From IMG/VR virus record IMGVR_UViG_3300022750_000002, positions 1-64,000 of that record: a stretch of DNA of 64,000 bases; one strand, written 5' to 3'. Below, in pieces: positions 13,851-21,305 of the stretch (the first letter of the stretch is position 1; each line of letters opens with the position of its first letter). Source of the DNA: a virus. The notes beneath the pieces were generated by a model that did no database searches, was not told where the DNA came from, and worked only from the letters and a program-made list of their open reading frames with translations. The position numbers were made by a program, and so were the translations under genes.

Positions 13851-14045
13851 ATGAAACAAAGAAAACAAACAGAACTTTTAGCTAAAATCAAGGATTCGGG
13901 GCTAACGAAAGTTTTCATAGCAGAAAAGATAGGAATTAGCAATGCTCACCTATCAATGATGCTTAATGGAAATGCTACCTTCTCAGAAGAACACAGAAAT
14001 AAAATCAACAGTTTAATTAACCAAGCGCTTAAAATAGCCATTTAG
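13851..14045 (+). CDS. Xre/Cro-type HTH regulator, 64 aa
   Basis: A minimal lambda-repressor-like helix-turn-helix: residues about 18-45, TKVFIAEKIGISNAHLSMMLNG, followed by NKINSLINQAL. Proteins of this kind bind operators as dimers and act as repressors or Cro-like switches. A near-leaderless mRNA, as for lambda CI from PRM, is predicted from the promoter position. No dedicated dimerisation domain is present. Confidence 0.75.
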   Translation: MKQRKQTELLAKIKDSGLTKVFIAEKIGISNAHLSMMLNGNATFSEEHRNKINSLINQALKIAI

Positions 14046-14084
14046 GTTATTTGCGCCTTTATTATTTTAAGAAAAATTAAAAAC

Positions 14085-14858
14085 ATGGCAGAAAGAAAGT
14101 CATTATCAAAGAAAATCAGATTTGAAGTATTTAAAAGAGATAGCTTCACTTGTCAATATTGCGGTTCAAAATCTCCTGATGTTGTTTTAAATGTAGACCA
14201 CATAAATCCTGTTGCAAAAGGTGGTAAGAATGAAATGTTAAACCTTATAACAAGTTGTTTCTCGTGTAACAGTGGCAAATCAGACAGACAATTATCCGAT
14301 AAAACTATTGTAGAGAAGCAAAGAGTTCAAATAGAAGAACTAAACCTACGTAGGCAACAATTAGAAATGTTATTGGAATGGAAAACAGGATTACAAGATA
14401 TTAAATCAGATGAAGCGCAAAAAGTATCAGACTACATAGAAAAAATTACTGGTAAGGTAAGTTTAACTCCTGTAGGACTGAAAAATATGCAAAAACATAT
14501 TAAAAAATTTGGTTTGCAAGAAATATTAGATGCTGTGGATATAGCTTTTGATAAATACTATAAAGAGGATGAAGAGGGAAGTGATGCTATTGCATTCAAA
14601 AAAGTTCCTGCTATTGCTTTTATAAATACTCAACCAAAGCACATGAAAGATATTGCTTATGTAAAGGGTATTTTAAGAAATAGGATTTATTTAAATGACG
14701 CAGTTGCTAGCAAATCTCTTTTAGAATTCCATAATGCAGGCGGTAATATGCAGTCTGTCATAGAGTACGCTAAAAAGGTGAGGAATTGGACTATTTTTAT
14801 CGCAGAAGTTCAAGGGGCTACCGAAAAGATGTTAGAAGAATCTGAACTGGGATTTTAA
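14085..14858 (+). CDS. HNH-domain protein, 257 aa
   Basis: Residues 10-70 form a complete HNH nuclease motif: FKRDSFTCQYCG, LNVDHINPVAKGG, then NLITSCFSCNSGK, with both zinc cysteine pairs and the catalytic DH. A coiled helix (QRVQIEELNLRRQQLEMLLEW) and a helical C-terminal domain follow. The gene lies directly before the replisome-organiser and helicase genes and overlaps none; similar gene pairs suggest a role in replication or recombination, not homing. This function is inferred. Confidence 0.65.
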   Translation: MAERKSLSKKIRFEVFKRDSFTCQYCGSKSPDVVLNVDHINPVAKGGKNEMLNLITSCFSCNSGKSDRQLSDKTIVEKQRVQIEELNLRRQQLEMLLEWKTGLQDIKSDEAQKVSDYIEKITGKVSLTPVGLKNMQKHIKKFGLQEILDAVDIAFDKYYKEDEEGSDAIAFKKVPAIAFINTQPKHMKDIAYVKGILRNRIYLNDAVASKSLLEFHNAGGNMQSVIEYAKKVRNWTIFIAEVQGATEKMLEESELGF

Positions 14859-14860
14859 TT

Positions 14861-15589
14861 ATGGCGTATAGATATTCAGACACGCTAAAGTGGCAAGACG
14901 AATGGTTCGTTGACCTAACAGCAATCGAAAAACTATTATTTTTATATCTCTGCGATAACTGTGATATTGCAGGCTTTTCAGAATTATCTTATAGGAAAAT
15001 AGCTTTTGATTTAAATACTAAAGAGTCGGAAATAAAAGGGGCTGTAAAGGGGCTTGGTAAAGGTGTGTTCGTCTCTGATGATGAAAAGTCTTTACTGGTA
15101 AAGAACTTTATTAAGCATCAGAAAAACTTACCAATTAATCCTGATAATAAGTCCCATCAAGGCATTTTAAAGAGGGTAGCTATTTATTTACCTAAATTCA
15201 AAAATATGGCTTTAGATAACCAAGAAGGCTATTTATATAAAGGGGCTACGAAGCCCCAAGAAAGGGGTACTGGTAATAATATACCTACTACTAGTAATGT
15301 AAAGTCTATAGATACTAGGGTTATAGAATTTAAAAAGCTATTATATACTTATTCCAAGTACGATAAAAACCCTAATGGAATTTATGATTCTTCCTTAGTA
15401 AAAAGTTTTTTTGAGTATTGGAGCGAAGCAAATAAATCCAAAACTAAAATGAAATGGGAAATGGAAAAGACATGGGATTTAAAGTTGAGGTTAGCAAGAT
15501 GGGCTAACAGCCCTTTTAACAAACCAAAAGAAAAAGCTTTTGAATCACAAGAAGCAATGTCTTATGATGATTACACGAGTGGAATTTAA
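14861..15589 (+). CDS. Replisome organiser / DnaD-like winged-helix protein
   Basis: Residues 1-75 read as a winged helix found at the start of many phage replication proteins (TLKWQDEWFVDLTAIEKLLFLYLCDNC, then FSELSYRKIAFDLNTKESEIKGAVKGL, and KSLLVKNFIKHQ). Its position just before a DnaB-like helicase is the usual place of the helicase loader or origin-binding organiser. The C-terminal 90 residues are divergent and I cannot place a second DnaD domain with confidence. Confidence 0.6.
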   Translation: MAYRYSDTLKWQDEWFVDLTAIEKLLFLYLCDNCDIAGFSELSYRKIAFDLNTKESEIKGAVKGLGKGVFVSDDEKSLLVKNFIKHQKNLPINPDNKSHQGILKRVAIYLPKFKNMALDNQEGYLYKGATKPQERGTGNNIPTTSNVKSIDTRVIEFKKLLYTYSKYDKNPNGIYDSSLVKSFFEYWSEANKSKTKMKWEMEKTWDLKLRLARWANSPFNKPKEKAFESQEAMSYDDYTSGI

Positions 15590-15601
15590 TAAAGTAAGAT
15601 A

Positions 15602-16594
15602 ATGATAAAAAAATCAAGTGAAATAAAAAAGAAGCTCGAAACGCTAAGAGCAGTAGGAAATGTCAAGGGTGAACCTACAGGATTTAAAAACCTTGACGAT
15701 GTTTATTCGATTAAATATGGTTCTTATACAAACATACTTGCTGCACCTCATACAGGTAAAACAGAGTTTGGATTAGAGTTAATTGTAAACCAGGTACACC
15801 AAAAAGGTAAAAAGGCATTAATCTATTCTCCTGAAACGGGAAGTGTAGAAGATATTTATGCAGAGTTAATACACAAGCATTATGGTAAGTCGGCTATAAA
15901 ATCAAATAAATTCTCTTTAGACGATGGTAAGTTTGAAAATGCCTTAAACTACGTAGACCACCATTATTCAGTAATTGATAGTGACGAGAGAAGTTATACC
16001 TACTACGACATAATGAATTTGTGTACGGATGAAGATTTAATCTTTGTAGATCCTAATAACGAGGTTAAACACGATTTAAAACCAGAACACAACGGTAGGC
16101 AAGATATTTACATCGAGGATGTATCAGCAGACATTAGGAGATTTTGTAAGAAGGGTAACAAGCACATGATCATTACAATGCACCCTATATCTCAAAAGCC
16201 TTTGTTTGACTTTAAGGTTAAGAGGACTTACTATCCAATGCCAACAGCAAGAGAGGCTGCGGGTGGACAAGCATGGTACAGAAAGGCTATGGGATGGATT
16301 AACATGTGGAGACCACCAACATTCATTAAAGACCCATTTACAAAATCTAATTACGAGGATAACATTGTTCTGATTAATATTCAGAAAGCAAGACCAAAAG
16401 GAATTGGCGCATTGGGTACACGACCGATGTATTGGGATTGGAAGAGAAACAGGTATTATGAAAAATTCTTAGACAGTAGGCAATATTACGCTTATGAGCA
16501 TTTAAACATAAATCCAATGTTAGCGGTAATACCGGAAGAAAGAACTATTGAAATTGATGCTTCACAAGATGAGGGAGATGATATGCCGTTTTAA
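15602..16594 (+). CDS. DnaB-like replicative helicase (RecA-fold ATPase)
   Basis: 330 residues, matching a helicase C-terminal domain without the N-terminal half of full DnaB. Walker A is AAPHTGKTE at about 46-54 (first glycine replaced), the conserved ALIYSPETG strand follows, and LIFVDPN at about 144 is Walker B. A TMHPISQKP sensor segment and GGQAWYRKAMGWINMWR correspond to DnaB motif regions. It probably unwinds DNA at the phage replication fork together with the preceding gene product. Confidence 0.7.
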   Translation: MIKKSSEIKKKLETLRAVGNVKGEPTGFKNLDDVYSIKYGSYTNILAAPHTGKTEFGLELIVNQVHQKGKKALIYSPETGSVEDIYAELIHKHYGKSAIKSNKFSLDDGKFENALNYVDHHYSVIDSDERSYTYYDIMNLCTDEDLIFVDPNNEVKHDLKPEHNGRQDIYIEDVSADIRRFCKKGNKHMIITMHPISQKPLFDFKVKRTYYPMPTAREAAGGQAWYRKAMGWINMWRPPTFIKDPFTKSNYEDNIVLINIQKARPKGIGALGTRPMYWDWKRNRYYEKFLDSRQYYAYEHLNINPMLAVIPEERTIEIDASQDEGDDMPF

Positions 16595-16597
16595 GAT

Positions 16598-17008
16598 ATG
16601 AGAGAAGATTTAGAGTTATACTACAAAAACCTTTCGGATTCTTACTCTATGGCTTTTGAGGACTTACAGCAGTCTTCTATTGCTCTTAGTTTGATAAAGG
16701 GGATTGCTATGGATTTTGAATTTGATATTTTGAAGTACTTGACAGAGCAAGTTTCAAAAGGAAAAACTTATGAAGAGAGGGAAAATATAAAAGCTAACTG
16801 CAATGCTAAGGTTGAGGACAAATTAGAACGCATAAACATAATGCGTAGCGCAATAAAAGTATTCGAGAGGGTAGTTGGAAGGGAAGAGGTTATAAAGTCG
16901 CTCATATCGCTTAAAAATAGGCAAAACGGACTTCTTTTAGATCGCATTAAAGAGTTAGAATTAAAAATTGAAAGCATGGAGAGTTTTATGGCAACAGAAG
17001 ATGAATAA
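16598..17008 (+). CDS. Coiled-coil protein, 136 aa
   Basis: Starts three bases after the helicase stop. Helical throughout, with charged heptad-like segments (AKVEDKLERINIMRSAIKVFERVV, LLLDRIKELELKIESMESF). Position suggests an accessory to replication; no family recognised. Confidence 0.55.
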   Translation: MREDLELYYKNLSDSYSMAFEDLQQSSIALSLIKGIAMDFEFDILKYLTEQVSKGKTYEERENIKANCNAKVEDKLERINIMRSAIKVFERVVGREEVIKSLISLKNRQNGLLLDRIKELELKIESMESFMATEDE

Positions 17009-17270
17009 ATTATTAAATACAGATTATAGCTATGGGTTTATGCAGTTCATAGCAAATGGGGTTAAATATAGGCTGGTAGGCACTAAATGTGAGGAATATG
17101 AAAAGCCAAATATGAGTGAAGATTGCTTTGTGGATGAAAACGGCAAGTTCCACACGTTTGTAAGAGAAATACTGATGGTTAAGCAAAAAGAAAAGAAAAT
17201 AACCCCTATACCAAAAAGTGAAATAAAAATTAACACAGAAAAGAAGAAAACATTAAGGAGAGCAGTATGA
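17001..17270 (+). CDS. Hypothetical protein, 89 aa
   Basis: The frame extends to 16968, but the ATG at 17001 overlaps the stop of the previous gene and gives the natural start MNKLLNTDYSYGFMQFI. The C-terminal 25 residues are basic. Function unknown. Confidence 0.5.
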   Translation: MNKLLNTDYSYGFMQFIANGVKYRLVGTKCEEYEKPNMSEDCFVDENGKFHTFVREILMVKQKEKKITPIPKSEIKINTEKKKTLRRAV

Positions 17271-17518
17271 CAAACATAAAACTATTACAAAGCGGAGTTA
17301 CAACAGATGACTTTATAGCTTTAGGATTTATTGAAGAAAGTGATGGATCAGGTAGTCCTTGGGGAATAGATTGGAATTTCAGGAATGAAAAATTTCACAT
17401 CCTTATCGACTGTACATTTGAAGTTAAATTAACAAGACTTGATGTTGACTCTGACTACATAACTGTTGTAGTTGAGGACAAATTTGAATTAGAACAATTA
17501 TTAGCATTCGTATCATGA
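17267..17518 (+). CDS. Hypothetical protein, 83 aa
   Basis: ATGA overlap with the gene before. The sequence (DDFIALGFIEESDGSGSPWGIDWNFRN) and the beta-rich end suggest a small folded domain. Similar short proteins occur in many phages; function unknown. Confidence 0.5.
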   Translation: MTNIKLLQSGVTTDDFIALGFIEESDGSGSPWGIDWNFRNEKFHILIDCTFEVKLTRLDVDSDYITVVVEDKFELEQLLAFVS

Positions 17519-17664
17519 AAATAGACAGAAAGAAATTAAACGACAAAATAGAATCAATTATTGGGAATGGCGTAATTGAATGTGAAGAGGTGGATGTAAC
17601 TACAAAAAAGGTTATGAAAGCTTTAGAAGAGTTAATATTAGCTGTAGAAAGATTAAGATTGTAA
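17515..17664 (+). CDS. Small protein, 49 aa
   Basis: Starts at ATG 17515, overlapping the previous stop. Helical (KKLNDKIESIIGNG, KKVMKALEELILAVERL). Function unknown. Confidence 0.45.
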   Translation: MKIDRKKLNDKIESIIGNGVIECEEVDVTTKKVMKALEELILAVERLRL

Positions 17665-17683
17665 AATTAAAAATAATAGCAAT

Positions 17684-18592
17684 ATGATTGAACTAAACAA
17701 AATATATAATGAGTCATGCCTAGATACATTATCTCGTATGTCAGATGAAAGCATTGATTGCGTAATAACATCTCCACCATATTGGCAACTTAGGGACTAC
17801 GGATACGAAGGGCAATGGGGATTAGAACCTACGTTTGAATTGTACCTTGAAAATTTATGGTCTATGATGGATGAAATATTTAGGGTTTTAAAAAAGACAG
17901 GGACTGTATGGATTAATTTAGGAGATACATACGGAACTCAATCAGGAAATATGAAGAATCCAGTTAAAAGCAAAGAGAGTGAGCATACTCGTTACCAAAA
18001 AGTTAATCAACCTAAGTCAATTAATAAATCCTTATTACTAATACCTCATAGGTTTGCTATTGGATGTATTGATAGAGGTTGGTTAGTAAGAAATGATATT
18101 GTATGGGCTAAAAGAAATGCTATGCCTGAACCTGTCACGGATAGATTCAGTAAAAAGCACGAATACTTCTTCTTAATGGCGAAGTCAGAAAAATATTTCT
18201 TTGATATAGATGCAATAAGAGATAAGAATATTACTAAAAGCAACATTAGAAATAAAAGAAAAGAAAATTATGGCGCTGAACTTAAAATAGGAGAAGGGGT
18301 AAGAGAGTGGAACAATGAAAATGGAAAAAATCCAGGGGATGTTGCAGATTTTTGGGATATTCCAACAAAAGGCAGTAGTGAAAAACATTATGCAAGCTAT
18401 AATGATGCGCTATTAAGAAAGCCTGTTTTAGCAGGATGCCCTATAGGGGGGATTATTTATGACCCATTCATGGGAACAGGTACAACAGCAAAAATGTGCA
18501 TTAGAACGAATAGGAATTTCATAGGCAGTGAAATGGGTACGGAATATGTACAAATATATGAACGAGGATTATCACAACAAGTTTTATTCTAA
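17684..18592 (+). CDS. DNA N6-adenine or N4-cytosine methyltransferase, beta class
   Basis: 302 residues with the catalytic motif IV at the N-terminus (TSPPYW, residues 29-34) and the SAM-binding motif I near the C-terminus (DPFMGTGTT, about 258-266), the order of beta-class enzymes. A target-recognition region lies between. No restriction enzyme is nearby, so this is a solitary methyltransferase; it probably protects phage DNA from host restriction. Serine in SPPY favours N4-cytosine, but the base cannot be decided from sequence. Confidence 0.85.
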   Translation: MIELNKIYNESCLDTLSRMSDESIDCVITSPPYWQLRDYGYEGQWGLEPTFELYLENLWSMMDEIFRVLKKTGTVWINLGDTYGTQSGNMKNPVKSKESEHTRYQKVNQPKSINKSLLLIPHRFAIGCIDRGWLVRNDIVWAKRNAMPEPVTDRFSKKHEYFFLMAKSEKYFFDIDAIRDKNITKSNIRNKRKENYGAELKIGEGVREWNNENGKNPGDVADFWDIPTKGSSEKHYASYNDALLRKPVLAGCPIGGIIYDPFMGTGTTAKMCIRTNRNFIGSEMGTEYVQIYERGLSQQVLF

Positions 18593-18724
18593 ATGATTAA
18601 AGAAAACCCTAACAACAGAGCCTTACTTCTAAAACTATTTGGAAAGGAATGGTTAAATAAAAGAGATCAATACTTCAAAGATATTTTGGAGATTAGAGAA
18701 ACAAAGCAGTTAAAATTATTTTGA
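18593..18724 (+). CDS. Small protein, 43 aa
   Basis: ATG directly after the methyltransferase stop. Charged helical peptide (ALLLKLFGKEWLNKRDQYF). Function unknown; operon position is the only support. Confidence 0.4.
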   Translation: MIKENPNNRALLLKLFGKEWLNKRDQYFKDILEIRETKQLKLF

Positions 18725-18732
18725 TAACTTTG
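18725..18732 (+). promoter_or_regulatory. -7 element TAACTTTG before groES
   Basis: TAACTTTG 19 bases before the groES start matches TAnnTTTG; no TTG at the expected distance. Confidence 0.35.
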
Positions 18733-18751
18733 ATTAAAAAAAAACGGAAAC

Positions 18752-19021
18752 ATGAGTAAAATGGAACCAGTAAAAGATTATGTAGTTCTTGAGAGAGAAG
18801 AAGCAAAGGAAATGACAGCAGGCGGCTTGTATATACCTGCCCCTAGTCAAGAAAAGCCATTAAGAGGCAAGGTAGTAGCAATGGGCAATGAACTGAGCAA
18901 AGACACTGTCGTTAAAATGGGAAGAACCATGCTGTATAAAAAGTACGGAGGAACAGAAACAAACATTGATGGCATAGATTATGTTATTATAAAAGAGGGA
19001 GATTTACTCTTAGGATTGTAA
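18752..19021 (+). CDS. groES: GroES-type co-chaperonin
   Basis: 89 residues covering the whole Cpn10 fold: VKDYVVLEREEAKEMTAGGLYIPAPS (the mobile loop and following strand), KPLRGKVVAMG, then MLYKKYGGTETNIDGIDYVIIKEGDLLLGL, the classical GroES end. It would cap host GroEL, since no GroEL is in the window. As with T4 gp31, a phage GroES often enlarges or alters the folding cage for the capsid protein. The packaging and capsid genes follow. Confidence 0.9.
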   Translation: MSKMEPVKDYVVLEREEAKEMTAGGLYIPAPSQEKPLRGKVVAMGNELSKDTVVKMGRTMLYKKYGGTETNIDGIDYVIIKEGDLLLGL

Positions 19022-19058
19022 AGAAACAATTGTTAAATAAAAAAAATAAACTAAAGTC

Positions 19059-19454
19059 ATGGCAAAAACACAAACCAAGGAAGTAGCATCAAAAGAGACT
19101 ACTCCTAAAGTAGAGACTAAAGAAATCAACGGAGAGACTATTGGTGATTCACCTGTAGGATTAGCTGATGGTGACGAAACTTACAAATACTCACAAGCTG
19201 TAGAAACTCACGATCTATCTCCTAAAGTAGAAATGGACGATAGTAAAGAAAGCAAAGCGGTGATTAAGGAAGATGAGAAAGTGAAAGAAGCGATTAACGC
19301 AGGAGATGTATCAGGTCTAACGGCATCACAATTAAGCGTTTTACAGAAACCTTTAGTTGCCGACCCTGTTAGCGGTAAGCCAGTTTACGAGACAGCAGAG
19401 CAGTACCATCTAGCAATGGCAGCAGCAGGTAAGTTATCTACCCCATCAGAATAA
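19059..19454 (+). CDS. Acidic low-complexity protein, 131 aa
   Basis: Rich in Lys, Glu and Thr with repeated short elements (KEVASKETTPKVETKEING, LSPKVEMDDSKESK), probably disordered in the first 75 residues. The C-terminal part (GLTASQLSVLQKPLVADPVSGKPVYETAEQYHLAM) is folded-like. It lies between GroES and a terminator. Role unknown; could be a structural or scaffold-associated protein. Confidence 0.5.
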   Translation: MAKTQTKEVASKETTPKVETKEINGETIGDSPVGLADGDETYKYSQAVETHDLSPKVEMDDSKESKAVIKEDEKVKEAINAGDVSGLTASQLSVLQKPLVADPVSGKPVYETAEQYHLAMAAAGKLSTPSE

Positions 19455-19474
19455 AAAAAATCTTATTTAAAAAT

Positions 19475-19506
19475 AAAGCCCCATACTCGAAAGAATAAGG
19501 GGCTTT
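19475..19506. terminator. Bidirectional terminator
   Basis: AAAGCCCC pairs with GGGGCTTT. T-rich sequence follows on both strands. It separates the plus-strand operon ending at 19454 from the convergent minus-strand gene ending at 19527. Confidence 0.7.
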
Positions 19507-19526
19507 CTCTTAAAATAGGTTTTCTA

Positions 19527-19778
19527 CTAAGCGTTAGTAAGAGCCATTACCGCAGCAGCAGTTTCAGTTACAATTAAGTTTACCTGATAGCGAACTTGGT
19601 TGTAAGGCAATTCATATAGAATATTTGTTACACCTGTAGTTTGATAAGCAGTTGGTCTTGTTGTAACCGAAAGAATGTTTCGTGGGTTAATGTAAAGCAA
19701 AGAAGTAGCAGTCGCGCTAGTTTCTTGATTTGATAGCTTAGAAAAGCTATTTACGGGTATCAAATTTGCTGTAGCCAT
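19527..19778 (-). CDS. Lone minus-strand protein, 83 aa
   Basis: The only gene on the minus strand between 6 and 54 kb. The protein has no Lys clusters or membrane segments and is rich in Thr, Ala, Asn and Ser (ATANLIPVNSFSKLSNQETSA, YINPRNILSVTTRP, VRYQVNLIVTETAAAVM), a composition typical of small phage structural proteins. It has its own terminator and a TAACTTTG-type -7 element upstream (minus strand, 19819-19826). It may be a decoration or other abundant virion protein; not proven. Confidence 0.55.
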   Translation of the reverse strand: MATANLIPVNSFSKLSNQETSATATSLLYINPRNILSVTTRPTAYQTTGVTNILYELPYNQVRYQVNLIVTETAAAVMALTNA

Positions 19779-19839
19779 TTTTTTAAATTGATTTAAGTGA
19801 GTAAATATTTGACTTATCCAAAGTTATACAAAAAATATC

Positions 19840-19847
19840 TACATTTG
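19840..19847 (+). promoter_or_regulatory. -7 element TACATTTG before the packaging operon
   Basis: TACATTTG followed by TTATG; the same word occurs before the portal, connector and ejection genes. No TTG at 17-23 bases upstream. Confidence 0.45.
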
Positions 19848-19850
19848 TTA

Positions 19851-19961
19851 TGCTAACAATTAGAATACAATTCAAACATGGTAAACAACTTAACGATATT
19901 CCCATCAGTAGGTGACAATTCTTAAAATTGTATTTCGTTAGCACGTTTACCTATTGGTGGG
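19851..19961 (+). promoter_or_regulatory. Pseudoknot-capable leader RNA
   Basis: TGCTAAC (19851-19857) pairs with GTTAGCA (19937-19943), and GAATACAATT (19863-19872) with AATTGTATTTC (19926-19936) with one bulge. The enclosed loop carries CCCATCAGTAGGT (19901-19913), which pairs in all 13 positions (two wobbles) with ACCTATTGGTGGG (19949-19961) outside the first stem; an alternative GGTAAAC/GTTTACC pairing competes. The element begins four bases after TACATTTG and ends 16 bases before an ATG. It is unlike any riboswitch I know. Folded by eye. Confidence 0.55.
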
Positions 19962-19977
19962 ATTTAATTCAATTCAA

Positions 19978-20112
19978 ATGAACGGCAAGAAAACAAGGCT
20001 TTTAAAGAAGCAAGCAGTACAGATGACACTATCAGACGGGAAAGATGTAAAAAGTGTCTACAAGGGCTTAAAAACAATGTTAAAAGCAGGAATAATTAAA
20101 TTCGATAAGTAA
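19978..20112 (+). CDS. Small basic protein, 44 aa
   Basis: First gene behind the structured leader. Starts at ATG 19978 and its stop overlaps the next ATG. The protein (NGKKTRLLKKQAVQMTLSDG, then KSVYKGLKTMLKAGIIKFDK) is basic and helical. Function unknown. Confidence 0.5.
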   Translation: MNGKKTRLLKKQAVQMTLSDGKDVKSVYKGLKTMLKAGIIKFDK

Positions 20113-20711
20113 TGGAATTAGTAGGACAGAAATTGGGTGTTAAATTCCACGCTAAAGACAAAAAGGAATACGATTTAGGAAACGGCATTATTTTAATACG
20201 TCCCGATGCTTGGGAACATTCAGAAGGAACTAAAGAACAAACAAAGCTTGTTAACGAAAACGTAAACAAAATAGAAGTAAATCCACAGAGAGCCACGGTA
20301 ACTATTGAAGGAGAAGATTGCTTTTTTAAAAAGGGTGATGAAATCTTTACGCATTACATGGCTTATGAGCTTCAAGACCCGATAGAGCTAGACAACGAAA
20401 CCACTGTTATAGATTTGGAATATGCGATATTCAAAATAGAAAATGGAGAAATAAAATTGCCGGATGGATACTATTTGGGAGAACAGATTATGGAAACCGA
20501 AATCACTTCATCATCAGGGCTAATTTTAAACGTTGTAGAGAAGAAAAAGAACTTAACAGTTAAAATTACCCACATTCCACACAAAGTGTCTCATATCTCA
20601 TTAAACGACGTAATACAAAGCATAGATAATTTCAACTATCAATTTGAATATGACGGGAAGTATTATGTTTTTTTAAAGGAAGAGGAAATAGTAGCTAAAT
20701 TAATTGACTAG
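20112..20711 (+). CDS. Diverged tandem GroES-like protein
   Basis: 199 residues. The C-terminal half (about 135-198) aligns with the second half of Cpn10: SSSGLILNVVEKKKN, then ISLNDVIQSIDNFNYQFEYDGKYYVFLKEEEIVAKLID, matching the groES end G-D-x-V-x-x-x-K-Y-x-G-T-x-x-x-x-D-G-x-x-Y-x-I-L-x-E-x-D-I-L. The N-terminal half has the same order more weakly (LGNGIILIRPD, VTIEGEDCFFKKGDEIFTHYMAYE, AIFKIENGEIKL). I infer two GroES-like domains. It may modify the chaperonin cage or be a structural protein of that fold. Confidence 0.45.
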   Translation: MELVGQKLGVKFHAKDKKEYDLGNGIILIRPDAWEHSEGTKEQTKLVNENVNKIEVNPQRATVTIEGEDCFFKKGDEIFTHYMAYELQDPIELDNETTVIDLEYAIFKIENGEIKLPDGYYLGEQIMETEITSSSGLILNVVEKKKNLTVKITHIPHKVSHISLNDVIQSIDNFNYQFEYDGKYYVFLKEEEIVAKLID

Positions 20712-20714
20712 ATT

Positions 20715-21305
20715 ATGCCACCAAAAGGAGTTAAATTACTTCAAGACCTAGAAATTAAGCCATCGGAGAGGTTGTTGGCTAAAAAGGAAAAGACAAAGGC
20801 TAAGAGAAAAAAGGCTGTTTATATCGCTTCGTTAAGGGGTCAGAGATTGGCAACTAAACGAATAGCAAAGACAAAGCCAATATATCAAGCGTCAAACAGC
20901 AACATTTTGTATGCCATTATGGGTGTTCCTATCTTAAATAGGCTTGTTAAAGACGGAAATCTGAGCATAAATGAGATGAGGCTATTGGTGATTGTAAGCT
21001 CATACAATTGGTTCGCAAGAAGACTGGCTTATTTATTTGGTATGTCAGACTACATCGCTATAAAATATGGCGAAATGCTTGTAGAAAAGGGCTACTTCCA
21101 GCGAATCAAAAGTAAGTCTATTAAATACATGACTACAAAAAAGGGGGAAGATGCCTTTATGAATATTTGCAAAGAATATTCAATTTTACATAGGGAAATG
21201 CAAAATTCCTTTAAAAAGAAATCCAGAGTTCAACCTGAAAACAAAATCGTTTCAGGATTTAGGTCAAATAAAAAAGAAAACATAGATGATTTGTTCAAAC
21301 CTTAG
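20715..21305 (+). CDS. Winged-helix protein upstream of terminase, 196 aa
   Basis: A basic N-terminal 60 residues is followed by a MarR-like winged helix (SINEMRLLVIVSSYNWFARRLAYLFGMSDYIAIKYGEMLVEKGYF, then KSIKYMTTKKGEDAF). Its DNA-binding fold and place two genes before TerL make it a possible small terminase or packaging-site binding protein, or a late regulator. Not decided. Confidence 0.5.
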   Translation: MPPKGVKLLQDLEIKPSERLLAKKEKTKAKRKKAVYIASLRGQRLATKRIAKTKPIYQASNSNILYAIMGVPILNRLVKDGNLSINEMRLLVIVSSYNWFARRLAYLFGMSDYIAIKYGEMLVEKGYFQRIKSKSIKYMTTKKGEDAFMNICKEYSILHREMQNSFKKKSRVQPENKIVSGFRSNKKENIDDLFKP

